From: Ilyonectria destructans
Lineage: Eukaryota; Ascomycota; Sordariomycetes; Hypocreales; Nectriaceae
Reading direction: 5' to 3'
DNA: 64,000 nucleotides
Assembly: GCA_020740775.1 (NCBI GenBank)
Contig: JAHEWK010000012.1
Span: 1,426,001 to 1,490,000, forward strand
Part shown: positions 1 through 9,439 of the stretch, one piece after another
Position numbering within the stretch: the first letter of the stretch is position 1
Layout: every line of letters starts with the position of its first letter
The notes under the pieces: generated by a model
What the model saw: the letters and a program-made list of their open reading frames with translations, nothing else
Told to the model about the DNA's origin: nothing
Databases searched by the model: none
Translations under genes and position numbers: made by a program

Positions 1-1144
1 GTTTCTATCAAGTCTGGGACGAAAAGAAGCTTGTCACGGAAGAATTGAACTTACCCGTATTCTGGGACCCAGGTGATTGTATCATTGGATTTCTGAGCCT
101 CGATACACTCTTTCCAGAAATTTTCGAAGAATGCTCTCTCCGGGGCGAATGCCTCATTAGTTGGATCAGGGCACTGCGATGACTGGGTTGTGCCCATGCG
201 TGCGTGAATGTGAGACACCTAGCGTTTACCGTTAGTAGGAATGTGAATAACTGGTATATTTGACTTACGTGAGGAATGATGGCTGTAAGAATGGCCTTGT
301 CCTCCTCTCCTTGATCGAGGAGGCGCTCGCATACTACAACCCAATGAGAGATGTCGGCCGTAATCCGCAATCTTATTTTTGCATTAGCGATCTGGTCTTC
401 ATCGTTTGAAGAGGGGGGAATACTTGGGGACTCTGCTCAATACGTATAATCCCGCATATGGGTTGAACATGGAGCGTAGCCTGTGTGTCTCATGGCGAAT
501 CTTTCCCTCAAGTCCCAGCTCGGCGTCGACTTCTAGGGTGCCCTTGTAAAACTCGACTGATTGGTCCAGGGTCCAATGGTCGCTATAAAATAAGTTAATG
601 TCTAGGCCTTGACACATGATGATGGAGTGGCTGAGATGGGTTTACGGATTTCTGACGTACCTTCCAGATTGAGCGTTGTAATTGATGGGCCTCAAGATCT
701 GGGCGTTCTGGAGCTGTTCTTTGTAATGACCAAGGACCACCTGGGGGGTTAGCCCTGTAGGCTTAGGTCCCCTGTATCCTGGCCATGCTGTGTGGATGCT
801 GGATTATTGTTAGTTTCACGACGTAATCGGAGGTTGAGACATGCCATTATTGGAAGTAGCATGTCTTTGCTTATGATGACGGACTCACAGAACGCTGATC
901 TCAAGACCTGCGTCGTCACAGATGCGACGGACAGTGGGTAGGTCAGGCAGAGGTTCGAAATCAATCTCGACTCCGGCTATTGTGCAAAGACACTTTACTT
1001 GAGCTCTTGAACTCTGAAGATGGTGAGGATGAAGCGCATACCGTAGCCCTGCTGCTTCAAGGTAGGGAACCACTTCTTCCAATGGTCATAGTTGGGGCCA
1101 GGTTCGATGCCCCACACGGTGCGGAAACGCAAGATCTGAACCAT
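1..1144 (-). CDS. sugar phosphate isomerase/epimerase-like TIM-barrel protein (partial, C-terminus off the window)
   Basis: Minus-strand gene, cut at the left edge. Reconstructed exons 1042-1144, 889-976, 661-798, 424-582, 269-371, 55-218, continuing left; introns are 50-90 bp GT-AG. The start at 1144 opens MVQILRFRTVWGI. Joined exons read through in frame and give the family landmarks: HETHRLR, then ADISHWVVVCERLL, then VSHIHARMG, then WVPEYG at the last visible donor. These match the xylose-isomerase-like (AP endonuclease 2 fold) sugar phosphate isomerase/epimerase family, whose members use acidic and His residues to hold a divalent metal and isomerise ketoses or inositol-type substrates; the true substrate is not readable from sequence. 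Start codon is 1.75 kb from the divergent formaldehyde dehydrogenase-like gene, so they may share a promoter. Probably cytosolic; no signal peptide seen. Family call firm, substrate unknown. Confidence 0.8.
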
Positions 1145-2894
1145 GATGGTGACGAGGGATGAGAGGGTCGTAAAAACGGGAAAATTGAATATTTACAAAG
1201 AGGAATCAAACAACTGCCTCCTGTAAGTTGAGGAGCGCGGCTCTGCTTTCTACCCCCAGAAATATCAAGGCCCCCCGAGCTTAGGCCGACATCCGAACCT
1301 GAGCCGCTGACTGATGGCGGGAAATCAGATCTGCAGGCCCGGAAAAAGATGCCCTAAACAGAAAACTTGCCTAATTAGACGACCCGCCTCATCTGGGCGC
1401 ATCTGGGCGCATCCAATGCTAGCCGTAAATCAGCTTTTCGGGAAACATCTCGACTGCAAGGTGCGATTGTCTCACATGATGATGAGGAAGTGGAGAGGCC
1501 CGGCGTCAAGTCCGATGAGGGCCGGGGAAGCAAATGTCTCAGAATTCTTTCCATTCACGCGGAGGTAAGCTGGCGGTTTACCCCTCTTTTGCACTGTTTT
1601 TTCTCGGACTTATGTGAGTATGCCGATGTCATTCCTGTGTGGTATTGGACTGACTGCTCACCTGTTCACCTATTCACCTGCTCACCGAGAGGTCGTGTCT
1701 GTCTAGTCTTGCATGCATTGCCGCAACATGCCTAATTCGGGAATTTGTCCCCGGGGAGACGAGTGCTTGATTAGGTCGGGGAATAATTAGCACGCATTTT
1801 CAAGCCCAAGCCCCGCAAAGAGCGTCACTAACAGGCCTTGCAGTGCCATGTGGGCCATGGCAAAGTGAGTAGGCTGCCCACTCTACTGCGCCAACCCAGG
1901 CCCTCTTACTCCACGTCTAGATGTCACAGCCAGTGAGACGTGGATGTCACCTGGGGATGCTGGAGTATCCGAGAAACGTGACAACAAGAGATCCATTCGG
2001 CCGTCGCACCCCTACGCCACCATCTTTAGCCATGTGTGGATCAATCTCTCAATGGCCAGCGGAATTGACCAGTTGGGAGAAGTCGCCGGGCAACAACACC
2101 GGAAGTGGCGGAAGTGGGGGGCTGTGACAGCTTCACGATTGCGGAAGCTTGGGGAAGCCCAAGGAAGACGTTTGGTGTTTGTAAAGTTGGCTACTTGGTG
2201 CAATGAATAACCATACACAATCGAGAAAATCAAGAAAAATACCATCTAAAATTGGGAGAAGATAGATTTATCCTGCTTCATTTTGAAGAATCTTTGGTGT
2301 CTGGCTCGCACTCGGCTTCGAGCTCGCTCTTGTAAGACTTTGAGCGGGGTAATGACGGCCAAGCAACACTGCAACCCAATAATGTCACTGTAGACGGACA
2401 TATCAAGAAGGTGCGGATTTCCATTGCCGGATGAGTTCTAATTTACCAATTTAACCTCTTGCCAAGGTCATGTCCATCGAACCATTGCGTATTTGGCACC
2501 GCTCCCATAAGTGTACTGCCCTTGACTCATCACTGATGGCTCCTCAAATGGTCATTCCCCCTTGAAATCACCCACCCACTCCCGTCTGGACATCTCGCCT
2601 CATTTGTCAGATATCTCATCTAGCTCGTCTCCCCGCAGATACTGCGAACCGCCACCCCCGCAGCAACCCCACCTTTGGCCTTGCTTGATCTAATCTGGAA
2701 AGAGTTCCCCGAGTGCTCCCAGGCCTTCTCGCCGGCATATTGCGTTGGCTGACCTTCCCCGCAATGGGAGGCCGAGCAATGTCCGAATGGCTACTGCAGG
2801 ACATAAAGGCAGTTCAAGGAATGTCAGAATAGGTAACATTTCTCCCTCGATTACTCTTACCTCTGTTGAACCCTCGCCAGACCCTTGATCCACA
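1145..2894. promoter_or_regulatory. divergent intergenic region, 1.75 kb
   Basis: Lies between the start codons of the minus-strand epimerase-like gene and the plus-strand dehydrogenase gene, so it must hold both promoters. It has no open frame that resembles a protein. Visible structure is limited to two back-to-back copies of CATCTGGGCG near 1390-1411 and a run of four 8-bp units (consensus YTCACCTR) near 1657-1688. No clear TATA box close to either start was found. Confidence 0.5.
1655..1690. repeat. short 8-bp tandem repeat (about 4 units)
   Basis: Four consecutive imperfect units, CTCACCTG, TTCACCTA, TTCACCTG, CTCACCGA, sit in the divergent promoter. Could be clustered regulator sites or simple-sequence slippage; nothing decides between them. 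Confidence 0.5.
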
Positions 2895-4530
2895 ATGACG
2901 TCCCAAACGATGAAGGCTGTCAACTACCATGGACCTTTCCAAGTGAAGGTCCAGGAGATTGCGAAGCCCACTATTGAGCATCCTGACGATGTTATTGTCA
3001 AGGTTACGACTGTGAGTTTAATGCCCCGCAACTGTACACAAGTTGAAAGCTGACAGAATATATAGTCGGCCATCTGTGGCTCTGATCTCCAGTAAGTGGA
3101 ACGCACAAGAAAATGAGAAGCAAGAGCCAGACTCATCGGGATGTAGCATGTACGAGGGCAGGACCGCGGCTGAGCCTGGCATCACTTTCGGTAAGCGATC
3201 AGTCAGACGACGCAATATGACTAAACTGACGATTCTAAGGCCACGAGAACATGGGAATTATTGAGGAGTTGGGCGAGGGTGTCACCCTATTGAAGAAGGG
3301 TGACCGCGTTGTCATGCCCTTTAACGTTGCCGATGGCCGCTGCCGAAACTGCGAGGAGGGCAAGACTGCCTTCTGCACTGGCGTTAACCCCGGATTTGCT
3401 GGCGGTGCTTACGGTAAGCTTTGTGGCATGTGAGGCGCTTCTCAAAGCTGACAGTATGATAGGATATGTTGCTATGGGTCCTTACCGTGGAGGTACTTCA
3501 GTCCGCCCTCTTTCAGCCCTCGGCATTTGGATGCTAACATGTCATTCAAGGCCAGGCCCAGTACATCCGAATTCCTTATGCCGACTTTAATGCTCTTAAG
3601 CTGCCGCCTGGCAAGGAGTTTGAGTCTGATTTTATCCTTCTCGCAGGTTAGTACACTACTTGCTGCAATCTAGATTATGAATACTGACGAGTCCTTCAGA
3701 TATTTTCCCTACCGGTATGGATATGTCCCCTTCCATCCATGCAAATACAAAGTCTAATTTTGGCAGGCTGGCACGGTGTTGAGATCTCTGGCTTCCAGTC
3801 CGGAGAGAGCGTTGCCGTCTTCGGCGCGGGCCCTGTTGGTCTGATGGCTGCTTACTCTGCTGAATTGCGTGGTGCCTCGCGCGTCTTCGTCGTCGACCGC
3901 GTCCCCGAGAGATTGGAGGCTGCCAAAAAGATTGGATGCATCCCCATCGACTTTTCCAAGGGCGATGCCGTTGACCAGATTATCGAGCTCAATGGTGGAA
4001 TGGTTGACCGTTCAGTCGATGCTGTTGGTTACCAGGCTGTTTCTAACGATGGCTCCAACGAAGTGCCTAATATTGTTCTCGAGAACATGATCAAGGTCAC
4101 AAGGGCATGTGGTGGACTCGGTATTCCCGGACTCTATGTTCCCAGGTTGGTGGCTCTGTCTCAATACAATGGGCCTAAATGCTAACTAGGGACCTCTCTA
4201 GCGACCCTGGTGCTCCCGACGCCACCTCAGCCAAGGGAATGATCAGCCTTAGCTTCGGAAAGCTCTTTGAGAAGGTAGGTGGCCTATTCATTATGATAAA
4301 TGTCGCATTCTAACTAGCTGTTATAGGGCCTCTCCATCGGTTGCGGCCAGTGCAACGTCAAGTCTTACAACAGGTACCTGCGAGATTTGATCATTTCGGG
4401 CAAGGCCAAGCCCAGCTTTGTTGTGTCCCACGAGATCAACATTGAAGATGCGGAAGTTGCGTACGAGAAGTTTGACAAGAGAATCGATGGTTATACCAAG
4501 GTTCTTATCCACCCCAACGGCGGATTCTAG
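2895..4530 (+). CDS. glutathione-independent formaldehyde dehydrogenase-like zinc alcohol dehydrogenase
   Basis: Ten exons, all joints in frame: 2895-3011, 3066-3091, 3147-3190, 3240-3413, 3463-3492, 3551-3646, 3700-3714, 3767-4145, 4202-4274, 4327-4530, giving 385 aa. The start MTSQTMKAV is typical of the family. Catalytic-zinc region CGSDLHMYEGR followed by GHEN; structural-zinc cysteines in GRCRNCEEGKTAFC; the long GFAGGAYGYVAMGPYRGGQA loop is characteristic of the dismutating, glutathione-independent formaldehyde dehydrogenases rather than ordinary ADH; Rossmann motif GAGPVGLMAA. Expected to oxidise formaldehyde or another small aldehyde/alcohol with NAD, in the cytosol. Converges on the decarboxylase-like gene with 362 bp between stops. 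Several exons are tiny (15, 26, 30 nt), but the reading is coherent. Family call is strong; actual substrate is inference. Confidence 0.9.
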
Positions 4531-4892
4531 GATGGGATGTCTAAGCAAATGGGATGGTATTCAAGACTGTGAATAGGTTTAGTAGGTGTTAGCGAGCTGC
4601 GACAAGTACCACCTGTATATTTAGGGGCGTTGAGAAAGTTCAAGAGAGTCAAAGGAAACCAAATTGCACGATGCGAGCAATGAAAAATTTCTAAAACGAA
4701 CGGACCATAAATGACTTTTAAGCCGAATGCTTCAAGTGCTTGCGGAGATCAAACTCATGTGACAGCGAATGCTGTAGTGTTGATAGATAGTGTGATGTCT
4801 ATTTCTTTCACCTATTTAGTGATGTCTATATCTGCAGGTCGAATAACAAGTTCCTTTATACACTGGATTTCTTCTATTATTTGCTTATCGCT
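4531..4892. other. convergent 3' intergenic region
   Basis: The 362 bp between the stops of two convergent genes; must contain both polyadenylation regions. AT-richer than the flanking exons; no other element seen. Confidence 0.5.
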
Positions 4893-6203
4893 TCACTTGG
4901 AAAGGACGAAGCCAAAAGCCTCATCGAGAATCGTCAATCCCTCCTCAATCTCCTCCGCAGTGACGGTAACAGAGGGAGCAAGCCGGAACACTCCTCCCAT
5001 TCCGGGAAGATTGACAACATTGCACGAAAGACCCAAGTCCATGGCCTTGTCAGAGACAAGCTGTCCGAGATCAGATCCGGGCGCCTTCGTCTTGGCATCC
5101 GAGATGATCTCAATCCCCTGGAGAAGTCCGCGGCCACGGACGTCACCGATGCACCAATACTTCTCCTGGAGCTTCAACAAACCGGCTCGGAGTTGGGCAC
5201 CTCGCTCGGTAGCGCGCTGACAAATGTTGTCGCGCTCGACAATCTCGAGGACCTTGTTTCCGACAGCAGCCGTTAGAGGGTCGTTGAGATGGGTGGTGAG
5301 CCATAAGAAGCCAGCCTCTCTGCAGCCAGTCTCGATCTCGGCGGTGGTTGAGACTGAAGCCAATGGAAGACCGCATCCAAGAGTCTTGGATAAACAAAGG
5401 ATATCAGGAACGACGCCTTCGTGCTCAAAGGCGAACATCTGACCGGTGCGGCCGACGCCAGTCTGGGCCTCATCCATGATGATAAGCATTCCGCGCTTCT
5501 TGCACTCCTCAGCCATCCGCTTCAGGTATCCTACGGGGAGATCAAGGATGCCTCCAGTGCTGAGAATAGGCTCCATGATGAAAGCAGCGAGCGAGCCAAC
5601 GCTCTGTCGGTCAATCATCGCCCAGCCAAACTCAATCTCGGTCTCCCAGTCGTAGGAGCCGTCAGCCTTTCGGAAAGGCGAGCGGAAGGCATAAGGCGCA
5701 GGGAAAGCAAGCTGGCCAGGCATAGTGGGACCGCCATTTCGTCGACCCGCAGAGAAGGTTGCGGAGCCGGAACCCTGGGTCAAGCCGTGGTAACTAGCGG
5801 AGAAGGCGATGATCTCGAACTTGCCGGTATGGCACTTGGCCATCTTGATGGCGGCCTCTGTAGTCTCTGATCCAGTGTTGAGGAAGAAGGACTTTTGCAG
5901 CGGGAACGGGAGGACTCGAGCCAGTCGCTCAGCGAGGTCGACGACGGGGTGGGTGATCATGTTGCTGAGCAAGTGATCAAGCTGGCCGACGTATTTTCTG
6001 ACAACCTCGACAATCTCGGGATGAGAGTGTCCTAGAAGAGAACTCATCTGACCGGAGGTAAAGTCGAGGATTTGTTTGTTGTTTGCATCGTAAAGACGGG
6101 TGCCCTCTGCTCTAGTGATGACGATGGGAGAGAACGGGACGCCCGTGTTCATCAGGTACTTGTCGGTCTTGGACCAGAAGGCGGCGTCGGCGTTGGAAGA
6201 CAT
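4893..6203 (-). CDS. 2,2-dialkylglycine decarboxylase-like class III PLP aminotransferase
   Basis: Single exon, 436 aa from MSSNADAAFW; an in-frame ATG 63 bp upstream exists but adds no conserved residues. Fold type I landmarks: LNTGSETTEAA (phosphate loop, about residue 108), EPILSTGGILDLP (about 211), MDEAQTGVGRTG (PLP-ring Asp244) and LSKTLGCGLPL with Schiff-base Lys273. Residues known to matter in bacterial dialkylglycine decarboxylase are present or shifted by one: Gln52, Ser215, Lys273, Arg407. The active-site Trp138 of the bacterial enzyme appears replaced by Tyr (SASYHG). Predicted chemistry: decarboxylation-dependent transamination of alpha,alpha-dialkyl amino acids such as 2-aminoisobutyrate to ketones, with pyruvate as amino acceptor; it could instead be an omega-transaminase with another substrate. 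The 0.8 kb upstream region has four CCGCGG palindromes. Confidence 0.88.
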   Translation of the reverse strand: MSSNADAAFWSKTDKYLMNTGVPFSPIVITRAEGTRLYDANNKQILDFTSGQMSSLLGHSHPEIVEVVRKYVGQLDHLLSNMITHPVVDLAERLARVLPFPLQKSFFLNTGSETTEAAIKMAKCHTGKFEIIAFSASYHGLTQGSGSATFSAGRRNGGPTMPGQLAFPAPYAFRSPFRKADGSYDWETEIEFGWAMIDRQSVGSLAAFIMEPILSTGGILDLPVGYLKRMAEECKKRGMLIIMDEAQTGVGRTGQMFAFEHEGVVPDILCLSKTLGCGLPLASVSTTAEIETGCREAGFLWLTTHLNDPLTAAVGNKVLEIVERDNICQRATERGAQLRAGLLKLQEKYWCIGDVRGRGLLQGIEIISDAKTKAPGSDLGQLVSDKAMDLGLSCNVVNLPGMGGVFRLAPSVTVTAEEIEEGLTILDEAFGFVLSK

Positions 6204-7016
6204 GATGGGAAAAGTGAATATAATTTTACAGTGAATGATAGGAGGATGCTGCTCTGTAGAATACAAGGCTGCTTCATGATGATGGCGCTGTGTTATATGT
6301 GAAAACCGCCCGCGGAAAACCTAGGCCCATATGACGATTCCCGCGGGATTGCCTTTGCGGAGACCAGTGTCCATTGACTCTCCACAAAACGATAACCCTG
6401 GTTGCCATGCATTAATGGGCAAATCAAGGCCCAATGTGGTTTTGAGCCTGTGAAAGATAGCGAATATATTCGGGCAGACCGTTAGATAGCTACGGGTATA
6501 AGTAGGGTTTGGTGGTGGGGTAGCACTTCCTCACGCTTTTGTCTACAGACCGCATGAGGGGTTGACCAGCCCATCAAATCAAGGGCATTAAAAGAATACG
6601 CATGCAATTTTAAAGAGTTCCGTGTTCGCTCGCTTCACGTATGGATAAATCTACTCTTACTTTACTAACATACGTTTATCGACGGAGATCTGGGCGGGTG
6701 CCGAATCAGCAATGTGGGCCAACGCCATCAAATGATCGTTTGCCGCGGCAATGAGGGAAAAAGCGGCCCGCGGAAAATTCTGATACCCACCTCGGAAAGA
6801 TACTATGGGGATTCTTGTAAGGACTAGACTCGAGGTTGAATGCAATGATGGTCAGATATGATTGACATTGATATGGTGTACTGAAAAGTGATAAAGCTAT
6901 TGCCTTAGAACTAGCTATTATTGGCTACATGGGTCTTTTTCTGAAAGGTACTGAGTGGTAGGATTAGGTAATTATGAACTCATCTGTCGAAAGGGTTCAC
7001 TTGTCGAAAGCGATTC
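6204..7016. promoter_or_regulatory. promoter region of the decarboxylase-like gene with CCGCGG palindromes
   Basis: Between the decarboxylase-like start and the sugar-porter stop. CCGCGG occurs at 6310-6315, 6341-6346, 6743-6748 and 6768-6773; two lie in longer perfect palindromes, TCCCGCGGGA at 6339-6348 and TGCCGCGGCA at 6741-6750, and two share CCCGCGGAAAA. Inverted CGG half-sites are what Zn2Cys6 regulators bind, and such a gene lies 3 kb away; the link is inference. No protein-like open frame here. Confidence 0.45.
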
Positions 7017-8709
7017 CTACAGCTGATAGGTGCCCATCATTCGGGGGGCAATCTTCAGTTGGAACAACCGATCAATCTCATCATATCGTCGGCCCTTGAG
7101 CTCCGGAATGAAGAACCAACTCCAGCTCAACGCAAACAGAGCGAGTCCACCAAAGACAAATCCTACCTTACCCTTCAGGTTACCCTCGTCGGGATTCACC
7201 ATGTACGGAATGGCAAAGTTCATGATGATTCCCATGACGGCTTGGGTAGCAGTGGCCAGAGCCATCGTCTTAGCCTTGAGAGCAGTGCTGCTGGCCTCGC
7301 CAAGGATGGCAAATGCCATTGCGCCCACGCTGGCGAAGTAGATGAATGCGTAGATGACGGTGCATGCGGACTGCACCCACTTTGCGGCGCCGCTGGGAAC
7401 CACGTCCATGATGCCGATGAGGAACAGGAGGGTCGTAAGAGCCGCCATGCCACCAATGAAGATCTTGCGACGACCGAATGAGTTGACAACGAACCAACTC
7501 GAAATGTTACCAGCCACGCCGCAAGCCGTTACGCCGACACCCAGGTCGAAGCTGCGAGAGTCGGCCAGACCGGCAAGCTGGAAGAAGTAGGTCGAGTAGC
7601 CAAGGACGAAAATAATACCGACGAAATGCTGGCAGACGAAAACACCGATGCTGATCATGGTTCGAGTCAGATCAACGCCCTTGAAACACTGTGCCCACGA
7701 CGCTTCTTCGTGTCGGCTGGAATCTTCTTCGGCAATAGTCTCCTCCAGACTGGCCAGTTTGGCCTCCGCGTCGACACCGGCGCCGTATAGCTTGACAAAA
7801 GATTGCTTGGCCTCCTCTCGCTTACCCTTGCGAGCAAGGTACCAAGGCGTCTCCGGCACGAAGGGCAGTCCGACGGCAAGGAAGAAAATGAAGAAGAGCT
7901 GGGTGGCAAAGGGTCCCCGGTACGCCCAGCGGTCCGTTCGCTGCCCGAAGCCCTTGACGACGCCGTTTGAAACGAGCTGGCCCACGGCGATTCCCAGGTT
8001 GACACCGCTCGTGGACACACCGCGCAGGACGACGGGTGCAATCTCGGAAGTTGCCAAGGGGGCCAAGGTAAGATAGAAGCCCAAGCCAAGACCCAGGATC
8101 AGCTTTGCGACGACAAAGGCGGCTCTTGTGGTCGAGAACATTTCACCGAAGATGCCTCCCGTGGTGATTACAAGACCAATGGCAAGCGAATTCTTCCGGC
8201 CGATCCTGTCGCAGACCCAGGAGCAAATGAAGCCTCCGAAGAATTGACCAACGGCGCTGATGATGTTGAAGGCTGACTGCCAGTCAGCCGGCAAGATGGC
8301 CACGCCGTCCTCGACATATCTACAACATGACCTGCGTTAGTTTCTTACGACTCAATGGCCACGTTTCGGTAGCATGCTTACCCAAAGTCACGGCGGAACG
8401 CCTCGACAGAAATCATGGCACCATTGATCTGGGCATCAAATCCCCTGTGAAACTTTCTTAGCGCACCGTTCAGGGGAGAATTTGACAGGGTATGGAAACT
8501 CACCAGCCGACTCCGGCCATGGCCCAGTAGAAGGACCAAAATGCGAGCGCTGGATGGCGGGCAAAAACCTGCTTCATGGTGAGGTCATGCTCAGCTTGGC
8601 GATCCGCGGCCACGGTATCCGTCTTGGGATCAACGTATTCGGCAGCTGATGCCTGCGGTTCAATGGCATGCCCATCCTTGGCCTCCACGGGGGCAATTGG
8701 GGACGCCAT
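7017..8709 (-). CDS. MFS sugar porter (hexose/alpha-glucoside permease-like)
   Basis: Three exons, 8504-8709, 8382-8444 and 7017-8319, give 523 aa with about 12 hydrophobic segments. N-terminal cytosolic tail of about 50 residues, then WGFDAQINGAM in TM1, the loop motif DRIGRK after TM2, and PETPWYLARKGK before the long central loop, the sugar-porter signature; second-half loop motif NSFGRRKIFIGG; PELKGRRYDEIDRLF near the C-terminus. Best fits fungal proton-coupled alpha-glucoside/hexose permeases in the plasma membrane. The fungal branch also carries polyols, quinate and disaccharides, so substrate is open. Same strand as the decarboxylase-like gene and divergent from the Zn2Cys6 regulator across 730 bp, the usual layout of an inducible catabolic cluster. 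Confidence 0.88.
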
Positions 8710-9439
8710 CTTGGTGTGGGATGTCGATTGTCACGACGAAGTAAAAAGTAAGAAGCCCAGTGTTGTAAGATGCTCACTGCTCGCTATTGAAGCTGAACTG
8801 TGCAGATATTCTCCTCGACTCGACTAATTGGGCAAGTCGGGATATATACTTGGTCTCGAGGCGTCGAGTCAGTTGGTGTTGCACGCATACTCGGCACTCG
8901 CCCGTTCTCGGGACAGGGGGTGGAAACGCCACTCCGGTTAAAGGCAACGCGGTGAGGTAACAGAGCGTCGGGATTGAATGTGGATTGAGTGTCACCAGAC
9001 AAGCGTCTTGTCAACCTGTTGGTCTGGTCTGGGGATTGCGGGGAATGGGGCAACCGGGGTGATCAGCTCAGTTGATGGGCGTCTGTGGAGAGTTTTGCAG
9101 GAGCTTGTCGATATTGGGGACAGCCAAGCGAGTTATGGGCGACATTCCCCGATGATATAGACTAAACTAGTGGCGCCACTGTCCCGGTCCACCCAGCCAA
9201 CCGGTGAGGCCGAGGTTGCTCTGCTCATGGTTCATAAGAGCGAGACTCCCCGATGAGCCGGTCGCTGCGTTTCTCCAGTCCAGACTCCATCCAAGTTACG
9301 AGTTCTCGTCTCTATCGATTGTCGGGGCGCGTCTCTCTCACTATCTTTGGTCTCCCCGCGCTCCGCGTTCTCTCCACGCTCTCCACTCTGCACTAGCTAC
9401 GCAATCGACGCTCCCCACAGTCGTCCTCTATTCCCCGCC
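8710..9439. promoter_or_regulatory. divergent promoter between sugar porter and Zn2Cys6 regulator
   Basis: The 730 bp separating two divergent starts. It contains several short C/G-rich runs (for example GGGACAGGGGGTGG near 8910-8925) compatible with carbon-catabolite or zinc-cluster sites, but no motif is clear enough to name. An upstream in-frame ATG at 9347 would lengthen the regulator by 31 residues of low-complexity sequence. Confidence 0.45.

Noticed and set aside
885..1082. Open frame starting MEEVVPYLEAAGLRYALHP on the minus strand
   Set aside because: It is an out-of-frame and intron read-through of the first two exons of the epimerase-like gene; the spliced version is coherent.
7059..7481. 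140-codon plus-strand frame opposite the sugar porter
   Set aside because: Antisense shadow of a well-supported GC-rich exon.
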